Shown here in pieces: positions 17,962-27,535 of a stretch of DNA of 64,000 bases. Made by a program: the position numbers and the translations under genes. Source of the DNA: Mycobacterium paragordonae. Lineage in GTDB: Bacteria > Actinomycetota > Actinomycetes > Mycobacteriales > Mycobacteriaceae. Location: contig NZ_CP025546.1 of NCBI RefSeq assembly GCF_003614435.1, forward strand, positions 6,666,320 to 6,730,319. The letters are read 5' to 3'. Each line of letters begins with the position of its first letter. The stretch's first letter is position 1. A model generated the notes under the pieces. It searched no databases. It was not told the origin of the DNA and worked only from the letters and a program-made list of their open reading frames with translations.

Positions 17962-19056
17962 ATGTTTTGGCACGCCATGCCACCGGAGCTGAATACCGCA
18001 CGGCTGATGGCCGGAGCAGGTCCCGCTCCCATGCTGGCCGCCGCGATGGGGTGGCAGGCGCTCTCCGCGGCTCTGGACGCTCAGGCGGTCGAGTTGACCG
18101 CGCGGCTGGCTTCCCTCGGCGAGGCCTGGACCGGCGGCAGCAGCGACAAGGCGATTGCCAACGCACAGCAGATGATCCCGTGGCTGCAGACCGCGTCGAC
18201 GCAGGCGAAGACCCGGGGTATGCAGGCGACCGCGCAGGCCGCCGCCTACACCCAGGCGATGGCGACCACGCCGTCGTTGCCCGAGATCGCGATGAACCAC
18301 GTCACCACCGCGGTGCTGACGGCCACCAACTTCTTCGGCATCAACACCATCCCGATCGCGCTGAACGAGATCGACTACTTCGTGCGTATGTGGATGCAGG
18401 CCGCCCTCGCGATGGACATCTACCAAGCCGAGACGCTGGCGAACACGGTGTTCGACAAGCTCGAGCCGATGGCGTCCATCCTCGACCCGAGCATGAGCCA
18501 GGGAATGTCGTCGACGCAGGTGCTGGCGATGCCGAGCAGCCTCACCTCGAGTCAGCTGCAGGCGACCGCGGGGCAGGTCGCGGAACTGAGCGGCCCGATG
18601 CAGCAACTCGCCCAGCCGGCGCAGCAGATGACCTCGATGTTCAGCCAGATGGGCAGCAGCTCGGGTGGCACCGGCGTCGGACTCGGCGACGACGAAGCGC
18701 AGTTAGGTCTGGTCGGCACCAGCCCGCTGTCCAACCACCCGCTCGCGGGCGGTTCGGGCGCGAGTGTGGGCGCGGGACTCCTGCGCGGCGACGCGCTCCC
18801 GGGCGCCGGCGGCACGTTGGCCCGCACGCCGCTGATGACAGGCCTGATCGACAAGCCCGTCGGTCCCGCGATGATGCCGGCGGCCGCCGCCGGCGAGTCC
18901 GCGACCGGTGGCGCCGCCCCGGTGGGCGCCGGCGCGATGGGCCAGGGTGCGGGTAGCGGTGGCAGTTCGCGACCGGGCCTGGTGGCCCCGGCACCGGTCG
19001 CGCAGGAACGCGACGAGCAAGAAGAAGACCTGTGGGACGACGAGGACGACTGGTGA
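17962..19056 (+). CDS. PPE68: PPE family protein PPE68
   Basis: A 364-residue PPE protein (Rv3873 has 368). The Pro-Pro-Glu motif is at residues 7-9 in [11 protein letters not shown] WxG turn is at Trp56 (EAWTGGSS). The conserved PPE domain extends to about 175. The rest is Gly/Ala/Ser-rich and ends in the acidic tail [11 protein letters not shown] proteins are normally secreted as a dimer with a PE protein and guided by EspG. Here no PE gene precedes it, so its partner must be encoded elsewhere or be dispensed with. It lies 92 bases before esxB. Confidence 0.95.
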   Translation: MFWHAMPPELNTARLMAGAGPAPMLAAAMGWQALSAALDAQAVELTARLASLGEAWTGGSSDKAIANAQQMIPWLQTASTQAKTRGMQATAQAAAYTQAMATTPSLPEIAMNHVTTAVLTATNFFGINTIPIALNEIDYFVRMWMQAALAMDIYQAETLANTVFDKLEPMASILDPSMSQGMSSTQVLAMPSSLTSSQLQATAGQVAELSGPMQQLAQPAQQMTSMFSQMGSSSGGTGVGLGDDEAQLGLVGTSPLSNHPLAGGSGASVGAGLLRGDALPGAGGTLARTPLMTGLIDKPVGPAMMPAAAAGESATGGAAPVGAGAMGQGAGSGGSSRPGLVAPAPVAQERDEQEEDLWDDEDDW

Positions 19057-19147
19057 AAATCCCACAGCCACAACAGACTTCCCGGCCAACCGGGTCGGAA
19101 GACTTGCCAACCACGGCGAGGAATGGAAAGAGAGAAAGTAGTCCAGC

Positions 19148-19450
19148 ATGGCAGAGATGAAGACTGATGCCGCTGCCCTCGCGCAAGAGGCAGGTAACTT
19201 CGAGCGGATCTCGAGTGATCTGAAGACCCAGATCGACCAGATCGAGTCCACCGCCGGTTCGCTCCAGGGTCAGTGGCGCGGCGTCGCCGGCCAGGCCGCG
19301 CAGGCCGCCGTCGTGCGCTTCCAGGAAGCCGCCAATAAGCAGAAGGCTGAGCTCGACGAGATCTCGACCAACATCCGTCAGGCCGGCGTTCAGTACCAGC
19401 GTGCCGACGAGGAGCAGCAGCAGGCGCTGTCCTCGCAAATGGGCTTCTGA
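19148..19450 (+). CDS. esxB: EsxB (CFP-10), ESX-1 substrate
   Basis: A 100-residue WXG100 protein with Trp43-Arg-Gly45 at the hairpin turn and the secretion signal YxxxD at Tyr83-Asp87 (YQRAD). The final residues SSQMGF are the tail recognised by EccCb1. It forms a tight 1:1 dimer with EsxA. GAGAAAG lies upstream, and esxA follows after 41 bases. Confidence 0.98.
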   Translation: MAEMKTDAAALAQEAGNFERISSDLKTQIDQIESTAGSLQGQWRGVAGQAAQAAVVRFQEAANKQKAELDEISTNIRQAGVQYQRADEEQQQALSSQMGF

Positions 19451-19491
19451 AATAAATCCCCCCAAATACCACCAGAAAACGGAGCAAAGAC

Positions 19492-19779
19492 ATGACAGAA
19501 CAGCAGTGGAATTTCGCGGGCATCGAGGCCGCGGCCAGCACCATCCAGGGAAACGTCTCCAGCATCCACTCCCTGCTCGACGAGGGTAAGCAGTCGCTGA
19601 CCAAGCTCGCCGCGGCGTGGGGCGGTAGCGGTTCGGAGTCCTACCAGAGCGTTCAGCAGAAGTGGGACGGCACCGCCCAGGAGCTCAACAACTCCCTGCA
19701 GAACCTGGCCCGGACGATCAGCGAGGCCAGCTCGGCCATGCAGTCGACCGAGGGCAGCGTGACCGGATTGTTCGCATAA
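19492..19779 (+). CDS. esxA: EsxA (ESAT-6), ESX-1 substrate
   Basis: A 95-residue WXG100 protein beginning [20 protein letters not shown], with the turn WGG at 43-45 and the tail GSVTGLFA. It is the membrane-active partner of EsxB and the chief effector needed for phagosome damage in pathogenic mycobacteria. Length and sequence are those of a functional ESAT-6. A hairpin follows its stop. Confidence 0.98.
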   Translation: MTEQQWNFAGIEAAASTIQGNVSSIHSLLDEGKQSLTKLAAAWGGSGSESYQSVQQKWDGTAQELNNSLQNLARTISEASSAMQSTEGSVTGLFA

Positions 19780-19806
19780 GAAGCGTCTCTATACGCGTAG
19801 AATCTC

Positions 19807-19865
19807 GAAGCACGAGATTGGGCGAGTTCAACCCATCTGGGGGATCTCGCCCCTTCTCGTGCTTC
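19807..19865 (+). terminator. Long hairpin between esxA and espI
   Basis: Outer arms GAAGCACGAGA (19807-19817) and TCTCGTGCTTC (19855-19865) are perfect, with inner arms GGGCGAG (19820-19826) and CTCGCCC (19846-19852). There is no T run. It may end most esxBA transcripts while letting some read into espI, or protect the esxA 3' end. Confidence 0.7.
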
Positions 19866-19895
19866 CCTCATTTGGCGAGCTTCTGAGAGGTTCTC

Positions 19896-22223
19896 ATGCC
19901 AGCCGACTACGACAAGCTCTTTCGGCCCGCTGAGAATTCCGATTCGCCGGACGACGACGGCGGGCAAACTTTCTTCGACCCTAATGCGTCGTTCGCCTCT
20001 GCGCCGGCCGGCAACGGTGACACCGCGGCTCCGATCGATTGGTCGCAACCTCTCTCGCCGCCACCTCCGCCCGTCGCGGCACCGCCGCCTCCTCCCCCGC
20101 CGCCGATGCCGATCGGCGGGCCACCTCCGGCGCCAGAGCCACCACCTGAGCCGCCCGAGTTCCCCGAGCCACCACCCGAGTCACCCAGGGTCGAACCCGA
20201 ACCTCCGCAGGCAGCGTCGGCCTCGGCGGCCGGACCCGCGGGTGCGGGCCCCAAGTCTCCGCTGCCACCGATGCCCATCGGCGGACCACCTCCGCCGCCG
20301 CCGCCCGCTCTGCCGGAGTTCACCCCGGAGCCGCCTCCGGTCGCGGTCGACGTGACGCCCGTAGCGGCTGAGGTGCCGCCCGAGGTAGCTGCTGAAGTGC
20401 CGGCCGAACCCGAGGTGGCGGCTGAGCCCGAAGCCGCTGCGCCTGAACCTGCTGCGCCGGAAGCCGCCGCGCCCGAACCCGCTGTGCCCGAACCCGCTGT
20501 GCCCGAACCCGGGCCTCAGTCAGCGCCTAAGCCGCCACGTCCCCCCATGCCCATCGGCGGGCCACCGCCCCCGCCCCCACCCCCGCCGCCGCAGCCGCCC
20601 GAAGCTCCTCCGGCGCCGCCCGAGCCCGAGCAGGCGCCACCCCGGCCGCCCATGCCCGTCGGCGGCCCGCCGCCGGCCCCGCCGCCGCCTCCCAAACCGC
20701 CGCCGCCGCCCGAGCAGGCACCACCCGCACCGACCCGGCCGGTTGCCCGCGACCGTTCTTCCGGTCCGATGCCGGTCAACGGCCAAACCCGTGAAGCGCC
20801 GCCCACGCCGCCCGACGCCCCGCGCCGGGTGCGGCTGGCGGGACCCCCGCCGCAACCGCAGCCACCGCCCCCGCCGCAACCGCCGGCAGCACCACCTATC
20901 CAGCCGCAATCCGAGGCGGAGGCCGAGTCCCCGCCCGAGCCCCGGCCCGATTCGCCGCCCCCGCGCCGGCGCCACCGCTATCTGCCCGACCCGGATTCCG
21001 GAGAAGTCGATCCGCAAGCGGGCACGTACTTCCGGGTCCCGATGCCACCGGCGCCCAGTCCCCCGCCGGGCCAGACGACGACGGCACCGCCGCCACGGCC
21101 CCAGGGCGGTAAGCGACGCGCCCCGTCCGGTCCGATTCCGGTGCGGCCACGGCCCGGACCAGGCATGACGGAATCGCCGCCGCCTTTCGCCCCGCCGCCC
21201 CCGGCCCCGATGCCGCCCGGCCCGCCGCCGGCGCGCACCGCGCCGCAGGCCCCGGTTCGACCCCCGGCCCCCGCGCCGGAGCAAGCCGCGATGGCGCCGA
21301 CCGCGGCGCCCGAGGTCAGGCCGGCCCCGCCGCGACCCGCCAAACACGTGCCCCAGCGGGGTTGGCGAGGCGCGCTCTACAAGCTCACCCGGATCAACGC
21401 GGGCCTGTCCCGCGACGAGAAGCATGAACAGGAGCTACGCGCCCGGGTCCAGCGCAAGGCCCGCGGCTCGTACCAGATCGGCATGCTCGGCCTCAAAGGC
21501 GGCGTCGGAAAGACCACGACAACAGTGACCCTAGGCACCATGCTGGCGCAGGTGCGCGGCGACCGGATCCTGGTGCTCGACGCAGATCCGGGATGTGGCA
21601 ACCTCGCCGAGCGCGCGGGCCGCACGTCGCCGTCGTCCATCGCGGACCTGGTGGCCGATCAAAACCTCTCGCACTACAACGACGTCCGGGCGCACACCAG
21701 CGTCAATGCCGACAATCTCGAGATCCTGCCGACCGCGGAGTACACCACCGCCCAGCGTGGGCTCAGCGGAGACGACCTGCGCTTCGCGGTCGACACCGTG
21801 TCGAAGTTCTACAACCTCGTGCTGGCCGACTGTGGGCCTGGGCTGTTCGACCCGGTGACGCGCGGCGTGCTGGAGACGGCGTCGGCGATCGTGATCGTGA
21901 CCAACGTGTCGCTGGACAGTGCACGGCAAGCCGAAAGCGCCCTGGAATGGCTGCGTCACAACGGCTACCAGGATCTGTTGAGCCGCGTCGTCGTGGTCAT
22001 CAATCATGTCGCGGTTGGTGAAACCAACGTCGCGGAGAAGCAGTTGGTGAGACAGTTCCAACAGCTGGTCCAACCGAACCGGGTTGTGCTGCTGCCCTGG
22101 GACAAGCACATCGCGGAGGGTACTGAGATTCAGCTCGACCGGCTCGACCCCGTCTACAGGCGGCGGGTGCTCGAACTGGCCGCGGCTCTGTCCGACGATT
22201 TTGAAAGGGCTGGACGTCGTTGA
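19896..22223 (+). CDS. espI: EspI, ESX-1 regulatory ATPase
   Basis: A 775-residue protein, longer than Rv3876 (666). Residues about 45-490 are extremely rich in Pro, with repeated PPMPIGGPPPPPP blocks, and the extra length lies there. Residues about 520-770 form a ParA/MinD-like ATPase with Walker A KGGVGKTT at about 533-540. In M. tuberculosis EspI shuts down ESX-1 when ATP is low; it is dispensable for secretion itself. It overlaps eccD1 by TTGA. Confidence 0.95.
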   Translation: MPADYDKLFRPAENSDSPDDDGGQTFFDPNASFASAPAGNGDTAAPIDWSQPLSPPPPPVAAPPPPPPPPMPIGGPPPAPEPPPEPPEFPEPPPESPRVEPEPPQAASASAAGPAGAGPKSPLPPMPIGGPPPPPPPALPEFTPEPPPVAVDVTPVAAEVPPEVAAEVPAEPEVAAEPEAAAPEPAAPEAAAPEPAVPEPAVPEPGPQSAPKPPRPPMPIGGPPPPPPPPPPQPPEAPPAPPEPEQAPPRPPMPVGGPPPAPPPPPKPPPPPEQAPPAPTRPVARDRSSGPMPVNGQTREAPPTPPDAPRRVRLAGPPPQPQPPPPPQPPAAPPIQPQSEAEAESPPEPRPDSPPPRRRHRYLPDPDSGEVDPQAGTYFRVPMPPAPSPPPGQTTTAPPPRPQGGKRRAPSGPIPVRPRPGPGMTESPPPFAPPPPAPMPPGPPPARTAPQAPVRPPAPAPEQAAMAPTAAPEVRPAPPRPAKHVPQRGWRGALYKLTRINAGLSRDEKHEQELRARVQRKARGSYQIGMLGLKGGVGKTTTTVTLGTMLAQVRGDRILVLDADPGCGNLAERAGRTSPSSIADLVADQNLSHYNDVRAHTSVNADNLEILPTAEYTTAQRGLSGDDLRFAVDTVSKFYNLVLADCGPGLFDPVTRGVLETASAIVIVTNVSLDSARQAESALEWLRHNGYQDLLSRVVVVINHVAVGETNVAEKQLVRQFQQLVQPNRVVLLPWDKHIAEGTEIQLDRLDPVYRRRVLELAAALSDDFERAGRR
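20040..20745 (+). repeat. Proline-rich coding repeats in espI
   Basis: The unit encoding P-P-M-P-[IV]-G-G-P-P recurs four times (near 20103, 20265, 20545 and 20650), separated by runs of Pro/Glu/Ala codons. These blocks make this espI longer than in M. tuberculosis and could vary between strains. Confidence 0.7.
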
Positions 22224-23767
22224 GCGCACCTGCTGTAGCTGCCGGCTCTACCGCCGCGGGGGCCGCCCCCGCTCGACCCGCCACCACGCGGGTGACGATT
22301 CTGACCGGTAAGCGGATGACCGACCTGGTGCTGCCGGCGGCCACGCCGATGGGCATCTATATCGACGAAACCGTGTCGGTGCTGGCCGATCTGCTGGAAG
22401 ACACCCCGGCCGACGTGCTGGCGGGATTCGACTTCGACGCGCAGGGGGTGTGGACCTTCGCCCGCCCCGGCTCGCCGCCCCTGAAACTCGACCAGTCACT
22501 CGACGAAGCCGGAGTGGTCGACGGATCGCTGCTGACGCTGGTGTCGGCCAGCCGGACCGAGCGCTACCGACCGCTGGTCGAGGATGTCATCGACGCGATC
22601 GCGGTACTCGACGAGTCCCCGGAATTCGACCGGTCGGCGGTCGATCGCTTCATCGCGGTCGCGATCCCGGTCCTCGCTGTGCCCGTCACCGCGATCGCGA
22701 TGCGGGCCTGGTGGGTCACCGGGCGCCACTGGTACTGGCCGGCGGCCATGGCGGTCGTCGCGGTCTGCATTCTGATCGCCTCGTTCGTGGCGAAGCGGTT
22801 CTACCAGCGAGCCGAACTCTCCGAATGCCTGCTGATCGCGGCGTATCCCGTGCTTGCCGCCGCGGCGGCCATCGCGGTGCCGCTGCCGCGGGGAACCACC
22901 TCACTCGGGGCCCCGCAGCTGGCCGCGGCGGCGACCGCGGTGCTGTTCCTGACGCTGGCCGTCAGGGGCGGTCCGCGCTACCGCCACGAGGTGGCGTCGT
23001 TCGTCGTCATCGCAACGATCGCGGTGATCGGCGCCGCGGTGGCCACCGGCTACGGGTACCAGCAGTGGGTGCCGGCGGGGGCCATCGCGTTCGGGCTGTT
23101 CGTCATCACCACCGCGGCCAAGTTGACTGTCGCGGTGGCCCGCATCGCGCTGCCACCGATTCCCGTTCCCGGCGAGACCGTGGACAACGAGGAACTGCTC
23201 GATCCGGTGACCGCCGACGCCGCGGCCAACAACGACACCAACGACGAGACCCCGACCTGGCAGGCCATCATCGCCTCGGTCCCGGCATCGGCGGCGCGGC
23301 TGACCGAACGCAGCAAGCTGGCCAAGCAACTGCTGGTCGGCTACGTGACCGCGGGTGCGGTGATTCTGGCCATTGGCGCCATAGCGGTGGTGGTGCACGG
23401 GCACTTCTTCGTGCACAGCCTGGTGGTGGCCGGGTTGCTGACGGTGCTGTGCGGGTTCCGGTCGCGGTTGTACGTCGACCGGTGGTGCGCCTGGGCCTTG
23501 CTGGCGGCGACCGTCGCGATTCCGACGGGTCTTACCGCGCGGCTCAGCCTCTGGTATCCGAACTGGGCGTGGCTGATCCTGACCGGCTACCTGGTACTGG
23601 TCCTGCTCGCGCTGACCATCGTCAGCGCAATGGCCCCGATCCGGCGACTGTCACCGGTGATGAAGCGCATCTCGGAGCTGATCGACGGTGCGGTGGTCGC
23701 CTCGATCATCCCCCTGCTGCTGTGGATCACCGGTGTCTACGACATGGTCCGCAACCTGCGGTTCTAG
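22220..23767 (+). CDS. eccD1: EccD1, multi-spanning core membrane component of ESX-1
   Basis: A 515-residue protein (Rv3877 has 511). The cytosolic N-terminal ubiquitin-like domain (about 20-110) is followed by about eleven hydrophobic helices from 150 to 510, forming the rim of the ESX channel. The start is TTG 22220, overlapping the espI stop as TTGA; the next candidate codons lie inside the conserved domain. Its TAG stop shares four bases (CTAG, 23764-23767) with the stop of espJ on the opposite strand. Confidence 0.95.
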   Translation: MSAPAVAAGSTAAGAAPARPATTRVTILTGKRMTDLVLPAATPMGIYIDETVSVLADLLEDTPADVLAGFDFDAQGVWTFARPGSPPLKLDQSLDEAGVVDGSLLTLVSASRTERYRPLVEDVIDAIAVLDESPEFDRSAVDRFIAVAIPVLAVPVTAIAMRAWWVTGRHWYWPAAMAVVAVCILIASFVAKRFYQRAELSECLLIAAYPVLAAAAAIAVPLPRGTTSLGAPQLAAAATAVLFLTLAVRGGPRYRHEVASFVVIATIAVIGAAVATGYGYQQWVPAGAIAFGLFVITTAAKLTVAVARIALPPIPVPGETVDNEELLDPVTADAAANNDTNDETPTWQAIIASVPASAARLTERSKLAKQLLVGYVTAGAVILAIGAIAVVVHGHFFVHSLVVAGLLTVLCGFRSRLYVDRWCAWALLAATVAIPTGLTARLSLWYPNWAWLILTGYLVLVLLALTIVSAMAPIRRLSPVMKRISELIDGAVVASIIPLLLWITGVYDMVRNLRF

Positions 23768-24570
23768 ATCGGGGCAGCGACCGAACCCGCCGGGGAGGTG
23801 CCGCCGCCGGCGCTCTCTACCGGAGCGCTGACCAGGGTGGCGTTGCCCGCTGCGGCGCCGTCCGCCGATTGCGCGTCGGCGCCGTCCTTACCGTCATCGT
23901 CTTTGTTCTCTTCGTCGGCCGGCTTGGTGTCGCTGGCAAGCTGAGCCGAGGAGCCGCCGCCCTGGCCGGCCTGCGATGCGGCTTGCTGGATGCTCTGACC
24001 GACCTGCTGGCCCATCGGAGCCATTTGCTGCGCCATCGGCGCCAGCTGGACCAGCTGCGGAATGGTCGCGGCAACCTGCGGGGACAGCGCTGCGGCCTGC
24101 GCGCCGACCTGCGAGACCGCACCGCCGGCAGCGGCACTCACCGCTTGCTGCGCCGCGGCTGCCGGACCGCCGAGCATCGCGGCGGCCGCACCCGCGCCGG
24201 CGCCGGCACCCGCGCCGAGCAGTCCGTTGGACTGAGCCGTCATGGCTCCCATCACGTTGTCGCTCAGCGATTGACCGGCCGCGCCGAACCCGTATTGCGT
24301 CAGGGCCTGGCCGAGGGACTGATCGGCCCGGGTGTAGATGTCGGCTGCGGTGCTCATGCTGGACGCGGTGCGCTTCAGGGAGGCGGTGACGCCGGGTAGG
24401 CCGTCGCTGACGAGCGACTCGATGCCCGGCATGGTCTGGTTGATCGCGGCCGACATCGAGTCCGATCCCGGCACGGCCATCGGTGCCGGTGGGGCCGGGA
24501 AAACAAGTTCGCCGAGTTTGCTCGCCGCGGCGATCAGGCGGGCGGGATCAACGGCCAGCGGTTCAGCCAT
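23764..24570 (-). CDS. espJ: ESX-1 secretion-associated protein EspJ (inverted relative to M. tuberculosis)
   Basis: A 268-residue protein starting MAEPLAVDPARLIAAASKLG at ATG 24570, with AAGGGA upstream. The N-terminal 100 residues match Rv3878 (SLVSDGLPGV, then ADQSLGQALTQYGFG), a WXG100-like helical region. The rest is Ala/Gln-rich and ends in an acidic low-complexity tail. EspJ is an ESX-1 substrate. In H37Rv it reads in the same direction as eccD1; here it reads the other way, in line with espK-espL-espB. Confidence 0.9.
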   Translation of the reverse strand: MAEPLAVDPARLIAAASKLGELVFPAPPAPMAVPGSDSMSAAINQTMPGIESLVSDGLPGVTASLKRTASSMSTAADIYTRADQSLGQALTQYGFGAAGQSLSDNVMGAMTAQSNGLLGAGAGAGAGAAAAMLGGPAAAAQQAVSAAAGGAVSQVGAQAAALSPQVAATIPQLVQLAPMAQQMAPMGQQVGQSIQQAASQAGQGGGSSAQLASDTKPADEENKDDDGKDGADAQSADGAAAGNATLVSAPVESAGGGTSPAGSVAAPI

Positions 24571-24617
24571 CACGGCGTCCCTTCTCTTCTATCGGGAACA
24601 TCATCGGGTCTTGTGCG

Positions 24618-26915
24618 TCAGGGCGTCTCGGCCAGCGCGCTGTCGAGCAGTCCGGCCACGTAGCGCCAGTACAGGAAGTCGACGACGGCCGGACGCTGCG
24701 CCCCGGGATCCGCCGCGGCGTAGGCCTGGTGCAGCGCCAGATCGCGACTGTGGGTGGCGTAGGCGTGGAATGCCCGCAGGTGCGCCACCTCGCGACCGGT
24801 GGCCGTACTGGTCATGGGCTTCATCAGGTCGAACCAGAGCATGTGCCGCTCGTCGTCGGGCACCTTGGCATCTGCGGGTGCGGGCGGCAGTAGGTCCACC
24901 AGGTGCAGATCGTCGGTCTCCTGCAGCTGAGCCTCGGCCGAGGGGTCGACCACCTCCAGTCGCGACCGGCCGACCATCTTGCCGCTTTCCGGGATGTCGT
25001 CGTCCTCGAGGATGACCTTGGCCGCACCGACGTCGGTGTTCGCCAACTGCTCCGCGGTGCCGATCACGGCGCGCAGCTTGAGGTCGTGGAAGGCGGCCCA
25101 GCCCTGGATCGCCATCGCCGGATACGTTGCGCTGCGGGCTTTTTCATCGACGGGGACGTTGCGGTCGGCGCTGGCCAGGTGCACCTTGGCGGGGAGTTCG
25201 ACACCCTCCGGTATGTAGGCCAGACCGTAGCTGTTGGCCACCACGATCTCGCCGTCGGTGGTGACCGCGGTGACCCAGAAGAAGCCGTAGTCGTCGTCGC
25301 CGCCGCTGTCCCGGGCATTGAGCGCCGCGGCCACGCGGCGGGCCAGCCGCAGCGGGTCCTTCTTGGCGCCGCGGGCCGAGGCCGCGGCGACCGCGTCGCG
25401 GGCGGCCCGGGCTGCCGAGACCGGGACCGACGGCAGGGCCGTCACGTCGTCGCCCGGCGGGGTCTTGTCCTTCTGGTCGTCATCGCGGCGCTCGGGCGGA
25501 GCCGGTCGGTTCGGCGCCGCGGTACGGGCCGAGGCCGCGCGGGTTGACGCGGTGGCCGGTGCCCGGCCGGCCGCGCCCAACGGCGCCCGGCCGCCCGCGG
25601 CCCGCGAGCCGGCACTGGGTGAAGCTGCCGCCCCGGCCGATGCGCCGCCACCCGATGAGGCGGTGCCCATTCCCATCCCGGTCGACGAGCCGCGCGCAGC
25701 CGCCGCCGGCATCCCGGTGGCCGCCGCCGGTGCCATGGCCGGCGAGGAATCGTCACCGCGGTGCGACGGGCCGGAACCGGCCGCCTGACCGGGTTGCGTG
25801 GGTGCGTCGACCGCCGCCGCCGGCTTGACGTGCGGGGTGTCGGTGCCCGGGGTCGACGGGGTCGACGGCGTGCCCGGATTGGTGGGCAGCGACGGCTGGT
25901 CGGGTGACGGGGGTCCGACCGGCGCGGGGGCCGGAGCGGGCGCGGGCGCCGGGGTCACGCCCGGGCTCGGGTTGGTTGGGGACGGCGCGGGAGCGGGCGC
26001 CGGGGCCGGCGCCGGGGTGACGGGCTTGGCCGGCTTGTCGTCCGGCTTCGGCTTGACCGGCGTGATCGGGCTGACCGGCGTCCCGGGCGACGGATTGACC
26101 GGCGTCACCGGAGTCGACGGGTTGAGCGGCGGGATGGGTGTGATGGGTGTGGTCGGATTGCCCGGGTTGCCCGGGGTAACCGGGTTCAGCGGGTCATAGG
26201 GGTTGGCCGGCACCGGCTCGAACGGAGTGGGTGTCACGGGGGTGACCGGAGTGCCCGGGTTGAGCGGGTTGTACGGGTTCGCCGGCACCGGCTCGAACGG
26301 CGTCGGGGCCGGACCGCCGGGCGTTGGCGTGCCCGGAGTCGGCACCACCAGGGTGGGCACCTCCGGGGTCGGCGGGGTGACCCGGTTCAGCAGATCTTGC
26401 AGCGCATTGTGCGGCGGCTTCCAATTCTTGGATTCCAGCACCTGTTCGGCGGCCTCGGCAATCAAAGTCGCATTGGCCTGGCGGGCCGCGCGAACCAGTG
26501 AATTGATGGCGTTCTGCCGCTCCTCGGGCTCCAGCTCGGTGTCGTTTTCCAGGATGGAAATTTCCCGGTGCGTTCCGTCGACATTGTTGCCGATTTCCGA
26601 TTTCGCCTGGGCGATCAAATTCGCGACGTGCTGATGCCAGGTAATGACCGTGGCCAGATAATCCTGCAGCGTGCTCATCTCAGTGAGATTCGTGCCGAGG
26701 GCGCCGTTGGCCGCGCTTGCGGCGCCGCCGGTCCAGACGCCCCCGTGGAAGACCTCAACCTGCTGGTGCCGGGCCGCGTCGATGACGTCGGTGACCTTGT
26801 GCAGCATTCCGTTGAAGGCTTGGGCCCGGTCGAAGAAGGTGTCCTCATCGGCCTCGGGCCAGCCGCCCTCAAGCATCTGACCGGCATATTCGCCTGTCGG
26901 TCGGGGAATGCCCAT
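24618..26915 (-). CDS. espK: ESX-1 secretion-associated protein EspK
   Basis: A 765-residue protein (Rv3879c has 729). The N-terminal helical domain (1-190) carries WTGGAAS near residue 61, a WxG turn. A Pro/Thr/Asn-rich linker spans about 190-370 with repeats such as [16 protein letters not shown], then Ala/Gly/Pro-rich sequence. The conserved C-terminal domain (about 500-765) ends LDSALAETP. EspK is a substrate that helps bring EspB to EccCb1. It follows espL after 275 bases and precedes espJ by 47. Confidence 0.93.
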   Translation of the reverse strand: MGIPRPTGEYAGQMLEGGWPEADEDTFFDRAQAFNGMLHKVTDVIDAARHQQVEVFHGGVWTGGAASAANGALGTNLTEMSTLQDYLATVITWHQHVANLIAQAKSEIGNNVDGTHREISILENDTELEPEERQNAINSLVRAARQANATLIAEAAEQVLESKNWKPPHNALQDLLNRVTPPTPEVPTLVVPTPGTPTPGGPAPTPFEPVPANPYNPLNPGTPVTPVTPTPFEPVPANPYDPLNPVTPGNPGNPTTPITPIPPLNPSTPVTPVNPSPGTPVSPITPVKPKPDDKPAKPVTPAPAPAPAPAPSPTNPSPGVTPAPAPAPAPAPVGPPSPDQPSLPTNPGTPSTPSTPGTDTPHVKPAAAVDAPTQPGQAAGSGPSHRGDDSSPAMAPAAATGMPAAAARGSSTGMGMGTASSGGGASAGAAASPSAGSRAAGGRAPLGAAGRAPATASTRAASARTAAPNRPAPPERRDDDQKDKTPPGDDVTALPSVPVSAARAARDAVAAASARGAKKDPLRLARRVAAALNARDSGGDDDYGFFWVTAVTTDGEIVVANSYGLAYIPEGVELPAKVHLASADRNVPVDEKARSATYPAMAIQGWAAFHDLKLRAVIGTAEQLANTDVGAAKVILEDDDIPESGKMVGRSRLEVVDPSAEAQLQETDDLHLVDLLPPAPADAKVPDDERHMLWFDLMKPMTSTATGREVAHLRAFHAYATHSRDLALHQAYAAADPGAQRPAVVDFLYWRYVAGLLDSALAETP

Positions 26916-27190
26916 TGCCTACTCTCCTCCAACGGCAGCCGGGTCACATCTGCCGGTCAAGTATCTGAATATCAAGCCTAACCGAGGTTAAAGCGTGCTG
27001 GCTGCGGCAATTTCGGCCGGATAAGTGCCTCGCAAGCGCCTCACGCAATGCCTCTCCCAATGCCTCCCGCAATGCCGTCGGCGTATAGGCGGAATGGCAC
27101 CGCGCACAAACGAATTGTCGGTGCTGCGCGGCGCCGACGTCCCCCAGAAGCCGGCGCGTCGCTGTACGGACGCTCGCGGGTAACCGCGTT
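26916..27190. other. Spacer between espL and espK with short direct repeats
   Basis: A 275-base spacer. Near 27027-27075 a short unit close to GCAATGCCTC occurs three times. The part near 26940-27010 is A/T-rich and may hold a promoter for espK-espJ. No gene is supported. Confidence 0.4.
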
Positions 27191-27535
27191 TCAGCCGTGG
27201 TTGTTACCGGCGGCCTTGGTCATGGCCTCCAACGCGGCGGTGAGTTGTTCGCCGGCGGCCGAGTTGTACTGCATCGCTGCCTGCTGCGCGTTCTGCAGGG
27301 CCTCGTTGATCCGGGCGCCGACGACCTCCGCGCCCAATTCCTTGATCAGGCCTTCGTTGATGCGCACGCCGGTCAGCCACTGGTGTCCGTTGATGTTCAC
27401 CTCAACGGTCTCGGCCTCGTCCTCGCCGCGGAAGTTGCCCTGGTTCATCTGGTTCAGGGTGCCTTCGAGGGCCTGCTGAAACCGCGCCGCCAGGGCCAGG
27501 GCCGCAGCGACATGAGGTTCCATATCCATGTCCAT
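27191..27535 (-). CDS. espL: ESX-1 accessory protein EspL
   Basis: A 114-residue protein with a YbaB-like nucleoid-associated-protein fold signature (VEVNINGHQWLTGVRINEGL). Mtb EspL has 115 residues and stabilises EspE, EspF and EspJ. The start ATG 27535 overlaps the espB stop as TAATG and is preceded by AAGGAG; the open frame extends upstream into espB, but that is overlap only. It is translationally coupled to espB. Confidence 0.92.
   Translation of the reverse strand: MDMDMEPHVAAALALAARFQQALEGTLNQMNQGNFRGEDEAETVEVNINGHQWLTGVRINEGLIKELGAEVVGARINEALQNAQQAAMQYNSAAGEQLTAALEAMTKAAGNNHG

Noticed and set aside
22450..24399. 649-residue + strand frame over eccD1 and espJ
   Set aside because: Out of frame with eccD1; Arg/Gly/Asp-rich composition typical of shadow frames in GC-rich DNA.
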